A stretch of 64,000 bases of DNA from Acipenser ruthenus (Eukaryota; Chordata; Actinopteri; Acipenseriformes; Acipenseridae), in the NCBI RefSeq assembly GCF_902713425.1, contig NC_081198.1, positions 23,109,188 through 23,173,187 on the forward strand, written 5' to 3'. The notes below the pieces were generated by a model. It saw only the letters and a program-made list of their open reading frames with translations. It was not told the DNA's origin and made no database searches. Positions 38,901 to 50,100 of this stretch are shown piece after piece. A program made the translations under genes and the position numbers. Position 1 is the first letter of the stretch. Each line of letters starts with the position of its first letter.

Positions 38901-39403
38901 CTGCTCCGGTCTACGTCCCTCAGAGCACAATTGAAGTCACCTGACACGATGACGGGTACGTTCCCCAGCAGGAGTGGACGCAGCTGTGGAAAAAATTGAA
39001 CTCTTTCGTTTTGGTTAGTGGGTGCGTAGACATTGACCAGTCTGAGGGGAGTGTTGTTGTATGTCACATCCACGCTCAGAATTCTACCAGGTTCTACCTC
39101 CCTGCTGCTGCGGGAGGTAATAAATGGGTTTTTAAACAGGATACCTACTCCGTCGGCTCTGGCTATGTTGGAGCCCGACCAGAAGGAGTCCCCCAGGGTC
39201 CAACTCTCCTTCAGGTCCCTATAATCAGGGCTCGATGAAATACCACACTCCTGCAGAAAGATGAGATCTGCTTTCAAGTTAGCTAGATAGTTTAGTACAT
39301 CAAATCTTTTTTGTGTCTCCCTGATGCTCCTGACATTAACAGACACACATATCAGGGCCATCAGGGTAGCTAACAAGAAAAGGAGTCGCTGCGTCCACCC
39401 CAT
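35960..39403 (-). CDS. LINE ORF2: APE endonuclease and reverse transcriptase (copy 5, intact)
   Basis: 1147 aa, all catalytic motifs present as in copy 3 (N23, E52, D156, SDH; LDQEKAFD, YMDD; C-terminal Cys/His). Has VRDDEEEE where copies 2 and 4 have VRDEEEEE. ORF2 is whole although the element lacks most of ORF1, so it could act only with ORF1 protein supplied from elsewhere. Confidence 0.94.
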   Translation of the reverse strand: MGWTQRLLFLLATLMALICVSVNVRSIRETQKRFDVLNYLANLKADLIFLQECGISSSPDYRDLKESWTLGDSFWSGSNIARADGVGILFKNPFITSRSSREVEPGRILSVDVTYNNTPLRLVNVYAPTNQNERVQFFPQLRPLLLGNVPVIVSGDFNCALRDVDRSRPRNDRSSRVLSSVIFDFSLCDAGKDLVPPFTWVSSSGTSFSRIDLVLHTSSLTKTAVDTQAVFFSDHRLLQVTLQVPQTSQMGSGVWKLNTSLLDDPSIAAAYKSRLVEWTTLRDLFNSPIEWWEMVKMRTKGYFIAAGKRKAKERRAKYKYLNAALQRLSLLQLRGFPVSDEIAQTKLDLSVLCREEQRKVMHNAKVQKMEEDEKCTRFFFQKTREKRHLMSSMLDSRGRIVEDSEGVKKVVENFYRDLYNIKATDDTLIEWFLSQLEPDSVRDDEEEEKDPELTLEELTQAVKTMNTGKTPGPDGIPGEYYHLFWDTLKVHLAEVYRAVYREKRLGPSMRESVITLLHKKGEVKDLRNWRPISLLCVDYKILAKALMLRLQVHLPLVIGPDQACGVPGRSITDILMLTRDILAYSRERNHPLCLFNLDQEKAFDRVSHEYMYKVMDQMKFAPGLREWVKTIYTNISTRVLVNRHLTGKISIQSGVRQGCPLSPLLYVVCIEPLLQAIRRDTNITGFQLPGSNGVQVKTTAYMDDVSLICTNTSSVPRISNILEKYCTATGAVINKSKSEVYVSKNWQVDRELSDMYPVKKDKIKILGLIFENNSSGAQSWTAAINQVRKKIGGWSTRSLTMTGRVLITKSILFPILSYVGKIFPPDRTTKKVVDRIIHRFIWGSKMERVKRATLSKADKKGGKGVPDVVQLTRVQGLTQTIKNIQALDRKVCYMNRFYFATCLRALGLCTIDNTVPYSWDPPLYYRTLRDTIYKLGLDKAKLASWEYKAVTKYLAGSQEIEKVATFSLTQSQKIWENVSHSCLSNVQKDIAWNTVHSALPTRAFMFRRGLAQVETCPYAKCRKRETPAHIFWECDVAGSVWLSVSVFLNRFADTAKMTAETVLYGPAGGITTSTAKCVWRVINVVKQILWEGRNVCVYHKQELDTITTTRRAQTLIKDFVILDIRTLGKDKACAEWRIAGLQDVKME

Positions 39404-39408
39404 AGCGA

Positions 39409-39791
39409 CTATGATTGGGAGGTCGGGACACTCTTCCTACTCTTAGCTCTACGCTTGCTTCGAGGGGGCTTGGGCTTATTTGCAACTCCCATCACCCCTG
39501 AGAAGGTACTCACTGCTGCCTCGTCCAAGAAGGCACCGTCTTTATATGCACAGTACGTGGAGTTGTTGGGGCTATTCAACTCCCCACAAGGTAAGTCTGG
39601 TGGAACTTGCTCAGGGCCCCTCGGAACGTGTGGGTCAGCTTTGTCCTGGGGGGGGGTTATGACAGACAGCATTCTTTGGCTGTTACCGTCTGTTGAGTTG
39701 GAGCTGTTAGCAGACTTCTGGCTTACCGCGTCCAGGGGTATTCCCATGTCCTCCAGTGCTGTATCTAGGAGGACCTCTAGGGGGCCCCTGG
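39409..39791 (-). pseudogene. LINE ORF1, C-terminal end only (copy 5)
   Basis: About 127 codons of the ORF1 tail, in frame, truncated at the U2 junction. The longer open frame that continues to 40071 is U2 and spacer sequence. Confidence 0.9.
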
Positions 39792-39850
39792 TATTAAACT
39801 GATAAGAACAGATACTACACTTGATCTTAGCCAAAAGGCCGAGAAGCGAT
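39792..39850 (-). pseudogene. U2 snRNA 5' fragment (nt 1-59), cut by LINE copy 5
   Basis: U2 nt 1-59 followed by LINE ORF1 sequence (CCAGGGGCC...). Promoter intact to the right. Confidence 0.94.
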
Positions 39851-40481
39851 GGCGACTTGGCCCTTGCCCGGGGCCCCCCAGCCCGGACGGCACAGGGGGA
39901 TTCAAAGGTGGGTGCAAAATTCCAAGCACAAGCAGACCCCCAAAAAACGGGCTGCTGCTTCCAGAGGGGAAATGTGCAATTTAAGCAGGAGAAAACAAAA
40001 CAAAGCAAAAACACACACATAACACCAAAAACAAAACATAAACTGGCGGAGTGCGTCTTACAAATAGTCATGCCAAGCTGCTATGCTGTGCAAGGTGCCT
40101 TGGGTAACTACAACTGTGCCTCGCTGGCTGGCTGGCTTGCTAAGAAGGTCCTGGCATAGGGACATGTTCCACCACACTTGTCTGGTTAGCTGCATGCTCC
40201 CAGGAAACAACCTGCTGCTGTCTACATCATCACCACATATGAATAAAAGAAAGAAAGACAGCGAGAAAGAAAGAGAGAAAGAGAGAAAGAAAGAAAGAAA
40301 GAGAGAAAGAAAGAGAGAAAGAGAGAAAGAAAGAGAGATAGAAAGAAAGAGAGAAAGAAAAAAAAAAGAAGTAAAACGGCGGGAAAACTTGCATCACACT
40401 GGCACTCTCCCTCCAGCAGGGGTAGACAATATGCTCACAGGAGAGATCCAGATCTGACTTTGACCAACGTTAGAGAAAGGT

Positions 40482-40615
40482 GTGCACCGTTCCCGGAGGT
40501 ACTGCAATACCGGGCCGATGCGTGGAGTGGACGGAGCAAGCCCCTGTTCCATCTCCCGATTCCAAAAATCAATTTAATATATGGTCCCCTGATAGGGGAC
40601 GTATCAGATATTAAA
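40482..40615 (-). pseudogene. U2 snRNA 3' fragment (nt 53-186), cut by LINE copy 6
   Basis: U2 from T53 to the 3' end. One more T than at the other nt-54 junctions; since nt 53-55 are all T, the exact cut is ambiguous by one base. Confidence 0.93.
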
Positions 40616-42419
40616 TACTCTTTTATTGAGATTTTACATTTTTTACATTTACACCCATTCGTTTTTTCATTCATTTTACATTTCTTTTAAAGATGACATT
40701 CATGCATACAGACATACATTTTGTTTTAAAAGCATTTAAAATACATTTAAAAACACCAAGACAATTGTGCTTTGTACATGGTTAAAACAGACACAGATTA
40801 AAATCAACATGAAAAAAACCTGTGCTGTTTTAAAAGTGACTGGAAAAAAAGAACCATCTATAAAAAACCAGTGCTTGTGAGGGCCGGGGAGTGCTCTCTA
40901 AAAAAGTGAACATAAACCTAGATCTAAAACAGGGACAGGGGAAAAGGGACAGTGTATAAACAGTGAGTTAAAATTCTAAAATTTTAAAACACTTAAAATG
41001 TAACTTTTAATAGTTTACATTAAAAATCTTAAAGATACATAAAACAAAACAAAACAAAATCAAATAAAACATTCAAATTAAATCAAAGGTCCATAAAACT
41101 GAAACAAAAAGACTACATAAAACCAGGGCACCGTTGAAAAACGGTCATGCCAGCTAAAAAGGGCGGAATGCTGGCATGACAAAATAAATAAAAGGCTTAG
41201 CGGTGCCCCGTAGTCCCGCTCCTAGGAGCTAGCGGTTCCAGTTTTTTCCTTTATTCCATCTTCACGTCCTGAAGTCCGGCGATCCTCCACTCCGCGCAGG
41301 CCTTGTCCTTCCCGAGGGTCCGGATGTCCAGAATTACAAAGTCCTTGATAAGAGTTTGTGCCCTTCTGGTCGTGGTGATAGTGTCTAGCTCCTGCTTGTG
41401 ATAGACACAGACGTTACGGCCTTCCCACAGGATCTGCTTGACAACATTGATGACACGCCAAACGCACTTAGCTGTGCTGGTAGTGATTCCTCCCGCAGGC
41501 CCATAGAGCACAGTCTCAGCGGTCATCTTGGCCGTGTCAGCAAACCTGTTTAGGAAGACAGAGACAGAGAGCCAGACACTGCCAGCCACATCACACTCCC
41601 AGAAGATATGGGCTGGTGTTTCTCTCTTGCGGCACTTTGCATAGGGGCATGTTTCTACTTGGGCTAGTCCCCTCCTGAACATGAACGCTCGAGTGGGGAG
41701 TGCACTGTGGACGGTGTTCCATGCTATATCCTTCTGGACATTACTGAGGCAGCTGTGAGACACATTCTCCCAGATTTTTTGGCTTTGGGTGAGGGAGAAA
41801 GTAGCTACTTTTTCAATTTCCTGGGAACCGGCAAGATATTTAGTTACAGCCTTGTATTCCCAGGAGGCCAATTTTGCTTTATCTAAGCCCAATTTATATA
41901 TAGTGTCCCTTAAGGTTCTATAATACAATGGGGGGTCCCAGGAGTACGGCACGGTGTTATCAATAGTGCAGAGGCCCAAGGCCCTGAGACAGGTGGCAAA
42001 ATAGAAACGATTCATGTAACATACCTTCCTGTCCAGGGCCTGGATGTTCTTGATAGTTTGCGTGAGCCCCTGCACTCGGGTGAGCTGCACAACGTCCGGG
42101 ACCCCCTTACCTCCCTTCTTGTCGGCTTTACTCAGGGTGGCTCGCTTTACCCTCTCCATCTTGCTGCCCCAGATAAAGCGGTGGATAATGCGGTCCACCA
42201 CTTTTTTGGTGGTCCTGTCTGGGGGAAAGATTTTTCCTACATAAGAGAGGATGGGGAACAGTATAGACTTGGTTATTAATACTCTACCCGTCATTGTTAA
42301 GGATCTTGTGCTCCATCCGCCAATCTTTTTACGGACCTGGTTAATGGCCGCCGTCCAGCTCTGGGCCCCCGAGCTATTGTTCTCGAAAATGAGGCCCAGA
42401 ATCTTGATTTTGTCCTTTT
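40616..42419 (-). mobile_element. Keno-like Tx1-clade LINE, copy 6 (5'-truncated in ORF2)
   Basis: 3' UTR plus the last third of ORF2. It shares the 3'-UTR deletion of copy 3 (aaaaaagtgaacataaacc; gtgtataaacag). Its 5' flank is the 13-bp U2 segment 42420-42432 and its 3' flank starts at U2 nt 53, so the target duplication is TTAATATCTGATA. Copy 7 lies immediately beyond those 13 bp. Confidence 0.94.
41251..42419 (-). pseudogene. LINE ORF2, C-terminal fragment (copy 6)
   Basis: About 388 codons from the 3' end of ORF2, open to the truncation point, with an internal ATG at 42294 giving 347 aa. Contains the C-terminal Cys/His motif but no endonuclease or reverse-transcriptase core, so it has no catalytic function. 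Confidence 0.9.
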
Positions 42420-42432
42420 TATCAGATATTAA
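42420..42432 (-). repeat. U2 target-site duplication shared by LINE copies 6 and 7
   Basis: TTAATATCTGATA, U2 nt 54-66, lies between the 5' end of copy 6 and the 3' end of copy 7. The same 13 bases end the U2 5' fragment at 44897 and begin the 3' fragment at 40614, so the segment is present three times. Confidence 0.93.
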
Positions 42433-44895
42433 TACTCTTTTATTGAGATTTTACATTTTTTACATTTACACCCATTCGTTTTTTCATTCATTTTACATTT
42501 CTTTTAAAGATGACATTCATGCATACAGACATACATTTTGTTTTAAAAGCATTTAAAACACATTTAAAAACACCAAGACAATTGTGCTTTGTACATGGTT
42601 AAAACAGACACAGATTAAAATCAACATGAAAAAAACCTGTGCTGTTTTAAAAGTGACTGGAAAAAAAGAACCATCTATAAAAAACCAGTGCTTGTGAGGG
42701 CCGGGGAGTGCTCTCTAAAAGTTCAAAAGTGAACATAAAACTATATTACTAAAACAGGGACAGGGGAAAAGGGACAGTGTGTGGAACAGTGAGTTAAAAT
42801 TCTAAAATTTTAAAACACTTAAAATGTAACTTTTAATAGTTTACATTAAAAATCTTAAAGATACATAAAACAAAACAAAACAAAATCAAATAAAACATTC
42901 AACATAAATCAAATAAAAGTCCATAAAACTGAAACAAAAAGACTACATAAAACCAGGGCACCGTTCAAAAACGGTCATGCCAGCTAAAAAGGGCGGAATG
43001 CTGGCATGACAAAATAAATAAAAGGCTTAGCGGTGCCCCGTAGTCCCGCTCCTAGGAGCTAGCGGTTCCAGTTTTTTCCTTTATTCCATCTTCACGTCCT
43101 GAAGTCCGGCGATCCTCCACTCCGCGCAGGCCTTGTCCTTCCCGAGGGTCCGGATGTCCAGAATTACAAAGTCCTTGATAAGAGTTTGTGCCCTTCTGGT
43201 CGTGGTGATAGTGTCTAGCTCCTGCTTGTGATAGACACAAACGTTACGGCCTTCCCACAGGATCTGCTTGACAACATTGATGACACGCCAAACGCACTTA
43301 GCTGTGCTGGTAGTGATTCCTCCCGCAGGCCCATAGAGCACAGTCTCAGCGGTCATCTTGGCCGTGTCAGCAAACCTGTTTAGGAAGACAGAGACAGAGA
43401 GCCAGACACTGCCAGCCACATCACACTCCCAGAAGATATGGGCTGGTGTTTCTCTCTTGCGGCACTTTGCATAGGGGCATGTTTCTACTTGGGCTAGTCC
43501 CCTCCTGAACATGAACGCTCGAGTGGGGAGTGCACTGTGGACGGTGTTCCATGCTATATCCTTCTGGACATTACTGAGGCAGCTGTGAGACACATTCTCC
43601 CAGATTTTTTGGCTTTGGGTGAGGGAGAAAGTAGCTACTTTTTCAATTTCCTGGGAACCGGCAAGATATTTAGTTACAGCCTTGTATTCCCAGGAGGCCA
43701 ATTTTGCTTTATCTAAGCCCAATTTATATATAGTGTCCCTTAAGGTTCTATAATACAATGGGGGGTCCCAGGAGTACGGCACGGTGTTATCAATAGTGCA
43801 GAGGCCCAAGGCCCTGAGACAGGTGGCAAAATAGAAACGATTCATGTAACATACCTTCCTGTCCAGGGCCTGGATGTTCTTGATAGTTTGCGTGAGCCCC
43901 TGCACTCGGGTGAGCTGCACAACGTCCGGGACCCCCTTACCTCCCTTCTTGTCGGCTTTACTCAGGGTGGCTCGCTTTACCCTCTCCATCTTGCTGCCCC
44001 AGATAAAGCGGTGGATAATGCGGTCCACCACTTTTTTGGTGGTCCTGTCTGGGGGAAAGATTTTTCCTACATAAGAGAGGATGGGGAACAGTATAGACTT
44101 GGTTATTAATACTCTACCCGTCATTGTTAAGGATCTTGTGCTCCATCCGCCAATCTTTTTACGGACCTGGTTAATGGCCGCCGTCCAGCTCTGGGCCCCC
44201 GAGCTATTGTTCTCGAAAATGAGGCCCAGAATCTTGATTTTGTCCTTTTTGACAGGGTACATGTCCGACAGTTCCCTATCTACCTGCCAATTTTTAGACA
44301 CGTAGACTTCGCTCTTGGACTTATTAATCACTGCCCCGGTCGCCGTGCAGTACTTCTCAAGGATATTACTAATCCGAGGTACCGACGATGTGTTGGTGCA
44401 AATGAGTGACACATCGTCCATATATGCTGTTGTTTTGACCTGGACCCCGTTGGATCCAGGCAGCTGGAAACCAGTTATATTGGTATCCCTACGAATTGCC
44501 TGCAGGAGGGGTTCAATGCACACGACATATAGCAGTGGGGATAGTGGGCAACCCTGTCTGACCCCTGACTGGATAGATATTTTACCAGTCAGGTGCCTGT
44601 TCACCAAGACTCGGGTACTAATGTTTGTATATATGGTTTTAACCCACTCCCTAAGTCCAGGAGCGAATTTCATCTGGTCCATCACTTTGTACATATATTC
44701 ATGGCTTACCCTATCGAACGCCTTCTCCTGGTCAAGGTTGAACAGGCAGAGGGGATGGTTCCGTTCTCTAGAATAAGCCAGAATGTCCCTTGTTAACATT
44801 AAAATATCCGTGATGGACCTCCCTGGGACGCCACAAGCCTGGTCGGGGCCAATGACCAAAGGGAGGTGTACTTGTAGCCGGAGCATCAGAGCTTT
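42433..44895 (-). mobile_element. Keno-like Tx1-clade LINE, copy 7 (5'-truncated in ORF2)
   Basis: 3' UTR (subfamily of copies 4, 5 and 8) and the 3' half of ORF2. 5' flank U2 nt 66 with one extra base at 44896; 3' flank U2 nt 54; target duplication TTAATATCTGATA. Confidence 0.94.
43081..44895 (-). pseudogene. LINE ORF2, C-terminal fragment (copy 7)
   Basis: About 604 codons, open, with the first ATG at 44886 giving 601 aa. It holds reverse-transcriptase motifs A, B and C (LDQEKAFD, SGVRQGCPLSP, YMDD) and the C-terminal Cys/His motif. The endonuclease and the N-terminal part of the reverse-transcriptase domain are gone. Confidence 0.9.
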
Positions 44896-44896
44896 T

Positions 44897-44962
44897 TATC
44901 AGATATTAAACTGATAAGAACAGATACTACACTTGATCTTAGCCAAAAGGCCGAGAAGCGAT
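44897..44962 (-). pseudogene. U2 snRNA 5' fragment (nt 1-66), cut by LINE copy 7
   Basis: U2 nt 1-66 followed by one extra base and LINE ORF2 sequence (AAAGCTCTGATGC). Promoter to the right intact. Confidence 0.94.
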
Positions 44963-45542
44963 GGCGACTTGGCCCTTGCCCGTGGCCCACCAGCCCGGAC
45001 GGCACAGGGGGATTCAAAGGTGGGTGCAAAATTCCAAGCACAAGCAGACCCCCAAAAAACGGGCTGCTGCTTCCAGAGGGGAAATGTGCAATTTAAGCAG
45101 GAGAAAACAAAACAAAGCAAAAACACACACATAACACCAAAAACAAAACATAAACTGGCGGAGTGCGTCTACAAATAGTCATGCCAAGCTGCTATGCTGT
45201 GCAAGGTGCCTTGGGTAACTACAACTGTGCCTCGCTGGCTGGCTGGCTTGCTAAGAAGGTCCTGGCATAGGGACATGTTCCACCACACTTGTCTGGTTAG
45301 CTGCATGCTCCCAGGAAACAACCTGCTGCTGTCTACATCATCACCACATGTGAATAAAAGAAAGAAAGACAGCAAGAAAGAAAGAGAGAAAGAAAGAGAG
45401 AAAGAAAGAGAGAAAGAAAAAAAAAAAGAAGTAAAACGGCGGGAAAACTTGCATCAACACTGGCACTCTCCCTCCAGCAGGGGTAGACAAAATGCTCACA
45501 GGAGAGATCCAGATCTGACTTTGACCAACGTTAGAGAAAGGT

Positions 45543-45728
45543 GTGCACCGTTCCCGGAGGTACTGCAATACCGGGCCGATGCGTGGAGTGGACGGAGCAA
45601 GCCCCTGTTCCATCTCCCGATTCCAAAAATCAATTTAATATATGGTCCCCTGATAGGGGACGTATCAGATATTAAACTGATAAGAACAGATACTACACTT
45701 GATCTTAGCCAAAAGGCCGAGAAGCGAT
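45543..45728 (-). ncRNA. U2 spliceosomal snRNA (intact)
   Basis: 186 nt, array consensus, with branchpoint-recognition sequence, Sm site and 3' box. Confidence 0.97.
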
Positions 45729-46331
45729 GGCGACTTGGCCCTTGCCCGGGGCCCCCCAGCCCGGACGGCACAGGGGGATTCAACGGTGGGTGCAAAATTT
45801 CAAGCACAAGCAGACCCCAAAAAAACGGGCTGCTGCTTCCAGAGGGGAAATGTGCAATTTAAGCAGGAGAAAACAAAACAAAGCAAAAACACACACATAA
45901 CACCAAAAACAAAACATAAACTGGCGGAGTGCGTCTTACAAATAGTCATGCCAAGCTGCTATGCTGTGCAAGGTGCCTTGGGTAACTACAACTGTGCCTC
46001 GCTGGCTGGCTGGCTTGCTAAGAAGGTCCTGGCATAGGGACATGTTCCACCACACTTGTCTGGTTAGCTGCATGCTCCCAGGAAACAACCTGCTGCTGTC
46101 TACATCATCACCACATGTGAATAAAAGAAAGAAAGACAGCAAGAAAGAAAGAGAGAAAGAAAGAGAGAAAGAGAGAAAGAAAGAGAGAAAGAAAGAAAGA
46201 GAGAAAGAAAAAAAAAGAAGTAAAACGGCGGGAAAACTTGCATCAACACTGGCACTCTCCCTCCAGCAGGGGTAGACAAAATGCTCACAGGAGAGATCCA
46301 GATCTGACTTTGACCAACGTTAGAGAAAGGT

Positions 46332-46503
46332 GTGCACCGTTCCCGGAGGTACTGCAATACCGGGCCGATGCGTGGAGTGGACGGAGCAAGCCCCTGTTCC
46401 ATCTCCCGATTCCAAAAATCAATTTAATATATGGTCCCCTGATAGGGGACGTATCAGATATTAAACTGATAAGAACAGATACTACACTTGATCTTAGCCA
46501 AAA
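46332..46503 (-). pseudogene. U2 snRNA 3' fragment (nt 15-186), cut by LINE copy 8
   Basis: U2 from T15 to the 3' end, joined to the LINE 3' terminus; same junction as at 22460/22461. Confidence 0.94.
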
Positions 46504-47152
46504 TACTCTTTTATTGAGATTTTACATTTTTTTACATTTACACCCATTCGTTTTTTCATTCATTTTACATTTCTTTTAAAGATGACATTCATGCATACAG
46601 ACATACATTTTGTTTTAAAAGCATTTAAAACACATTTAAAAACACCAAGACAATTGTGCTTTGTACATGGTTAAAACAGACACAGATTAAAATCAACATG
46701 AAAAAAACCTGTGCTGTTTTAAAAGTGACTGGAAAAAAAGAACCATCTATAAAAAACCAGTGCTTGTGAGGGCCGGGGAGTGCTCTCTAAAAGTTCAAAA
46801 GTGAACATAAAACTATATTACTAAAACAGGGACAGGGGAAAAGGGACAGTGTGTGGAACAGTGAGTTAAAATTCTAAAATTTTAAAACACTTAAAATGTA
46901 ACTTTTAATAGTTTACATTAAAAATCTTAAAGATACATAAAACAAAACAAAACAAAATCAAATAAAACATTCAACATAAATCAAATAAAAGTCCATAAAA
47001 CTGAAACAAAAAGACTACATAAAACCAGGGCACCGTTCAAAAACGGTCATGCCAGCTAAAAAGGGCGGAATGCTGGCATGACAAAATAAATAAAAGGCTT
47101 AGCGGTGCCCCGTAGTCCCGCTCCTAGGAGCTAGCGGTTCCAGTTTTTTCCT

Positions 47153-50100
47153 TTATTCCATCTTCACGTCCTGAAGTCCGGCGATCCTCCACTCCGCGCA
47201 GGCCTTGTCCTTCCCGAGGGTCCGGATGTCCAGAATTACAAAGTCCTTGATAAGAGTTTGTGCCCTTCTGGTCGTGGTGATAGTGTCTAGCTCCTGCTTG
47301 TGATAGACACAGACGTTACGGCCTTCCCACAGGATCTGCTTGACAACATTGATGACACGCCAAACGCACTTAGCTGTGCTGGTATCGATTCCTCCCGCAG
47401 GCCCATAGAGCACAGTCTCAGCGGTCATCTTGGCCGTGTCAGCAAACCTGTTTAGGAAGACAGAGACAGAGAGCCAGACACTGCCAGCCACATCACACTC
47501 CCAGAAGATATGGGCTGGTGTTTCTCTCTTGCGGCACTTTGCATAGGGGCATGTTTCTACTTGGGCTAGTCCCCTCCTGAACATGAACGCTCGAGTGGGG
47601 AGTGCACTGTGGACGGTGTTCCATGCTATATCCTTCTGGACATTACTGAGGCAGCTGTGAGACACATTCTCCCAGATTTTTTGGCTTTGGGTGAGGGAGA
47701 AAGTAGCTACTTTTTCAATTTCCTGGGAACCGGCAAGATATTTAGTTACAGCCTTGTATTCCCAGGAAGCCAATTTTGCTTTATCTAAGCCCAATTTATA
47801 TATAGTGTCCCTTAAGGTTCTATAATACAATGGGGGGTCCCAGGAGTACGGCACGGTGTTATCAATAGTGCAGAGGCCCAAGGCCCTGAGACAGGTGGCA
47901 AAATAGAAACGATTCATGTAACATACCTTCCTGTCCAGGGCCTGGATGTTCTTGATAGTTTGCGTGAGCCCCTGCACTCGGGTGAGCTGCACAACGTCCG
48001 GGACCCCCTTACCTCCCTTCTTGTCGGCTTTACTCAGGGTGGCTCGCTTTACCCTCTCCATCTTGCTGCCCCAGATAAAGCGGTGGATAATGCGGTCCAC
48101 CACTTTTTTGGTGGTCCTGTCTGGGGGAAAGATTTTTCCTACATAAGAGAGGATGGGGAACAGTATAGACTTGGTTATTAATACTCTACCCGTCATTGTT
48201 AAGGATCTTGTGCTCCATCCGCCAATCTTTTTACGGACCTGGTTAATGGCCGCCGTCCAGCTCTGGGCCCCCGAGCTATTGTTCTCGAAAATGAGGCCCA
48301 GAATCTTGATTTTGTCCTTTTTGACAGGGTACATGTCCGACAGTTCCCTATCTACCTGCCAATTTTTAGACACGTAGACTTCGCTCTTGGACTTATTAAT
48401 CACTGCCCCGGTCGCCGTGCAGTACTTCTCAAGGATATTACTAATCCGAGGTACCGACGATGTGTTGGTGCAAATGAGTGACACATCGTCCATATATGCT
48501 GTTGTTTTGACCTGGACCCCGTTGGATCCAGGCAGCTGGAAACCAGTTATATTGGTATCCCTACGAATTGCCTGCAGGAGGGGTTCAATGCACACGACAT
48601 ATAGCAGTGGGGATAGTGGGCAACCCTGTCTGACCCCTGACTGGATAGATATTTTACCAGTCAGGTGCCTGTTCACCAAGACTCGGGTACTAATGTTTGT
48701 ATATATGGTTTTAACCCACTCCCTAAGTCCAGGAGCGAATTTCATCTGGTCCATCACTTTGTACATATATTCATGGCTTACCCTATCGAACGCCTTCTCC
48801 TGGTCAAGGTTGAACAGGCAGAGGGGATGGTTCCGTTCTCTAGAATAAGCCAGAATGTCCCTTGTTAACATTAAAATATCCGTGATGGACCTCCCTGGGA
48901 CGCCACAAGCCTGGTCGGGGCCAATGACCAAAGGGAGGTGTACTTGTAGCCGGAGCATCAGAGCTTTGGCTAGTATCTTGTAATCCACGCAAAGGAGGCT
49001 GATTGGGCGCCAATTCCGTAGATCTTTAACTTCCCCTTTCTTATGAAGGAGAGTAATTACACTCTCCCGCATAGAAGGGCCCAACCGCTTCTCCTTGTAG
49101 ACCGCTCTGTAGACCTCCGCTAAATGGACTTTTAGTGTGTCCCAAAAAAGATGATAATACTCACCCGGGATGCCATCTGGACCTGGCGTCTTACCGGTGT
49201 TCATGGTCTTAACCGCCTGGGTGAGCTCCTCCAGCGTGAGTTCTGGGTCCTTCTCCTCCTCCTCGTCGTCCCGCACTGAGTCAGGCTCCAACTGGCTCAG
49301 GAACCACTCTATCAGGGTGTCATCTGTAGCTTTGATGTTATACAGGTCCCTATAGAAGTTCTCTACCACTTTTTTCACTCCCTCACTATCCTCTACTATC
49401 CTCCCCCTGCTGTCGAGCATGGAGGACATCAAGTGCCGCTTCTCCCTCGTTTTCTGGAAGAAGAAGCGAGTACACTTTTCGTCTTCCTCCATTTTTTGCA
49501 CTTTTGCATTGTGCATGACCTTTCGTTGTTCCTCCCTACAAAGCACTGAAAGATCTAGCTTGGTCTGGGCTATCTCGTCGCTTACAGGGAACCCCCGAAG
49601 CTGAAGCAGGCTCAGACGCTGGAGGGCAGCATTCAGGTGTTTATATTTGGCCCTCCTTTCTTTTGCTTTCCTCTTGCCTGCTGCTATGAAATAACCCTTA
49701 GTTCTCATTTTGACCATCTCCCACCACTCTATAGGGGAGTTGAATAGGTCACGGAAAGTGGTCCACTCAACAAGCCTGCTCTTATAGGCTGCAGCTATGG
49801 AGGGGTCATCGAGTAAGGAGGTGTTTAATTTCCAAACCCCTGACCCCATCTGGGAGGTCTGAGGGACCTGCAATGTTACCTGCAGGAACCTATGGTCAGA
49901 GAAGAAGACGGCCTGGGTGTCTACTTCCGTCTTCGTAAGGGAGCTGGTATGCAGGACGAGATCTATACGGGAGAAGGAGGTCCCAGATGAGCTCACCCAG
50001 GTAAAGGGAGGCACCAGGTCCTTACCTGCATCACACAGGGAGAAATCAGATATTACGGAGGACAAGACTCTACTAGAGCGGTCGTTGCGTGGCCTGCTCC

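Larger units (their letters stand above)
35310..39791 (-). mobile_element. Keno-like Tx1-clade LINE, copy 5 (5'-truncated in ORF1)
   Basis: 3' UTR 35310-35959, complete ORF2 and the last 127 or so codons of ORF1. 5' flank ends at U2 nt 59 and 3' flank starts at nt 54, giving a 6-bp target duplication TTAATA. The 3' UTR belongs to the copy 4/7/8 subfamily and shares caacataaatc with copies 7 and 8. Confidence 0.94.
39792..40615 (-). repeat. U2 snRNA tandem array, block F (one unit)
   Basis: One unit between two split genes. Its purine microsatellite (about 40245-40370) is the longest in the window, around 125 bp. No other gene is seen. Confidence 0.94.
44897..46503 (-). repeat. U2 snRNA tandem array, block G
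   Basis: One intact gene and two split genes; 766 bp between the 5' ends at 44962 and 45728. Purine microsatellites at about 45355-45430 and 46123-46220. Spacer sequences differ from other blocks by scattered substitutions only. Confidence 0.95.
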
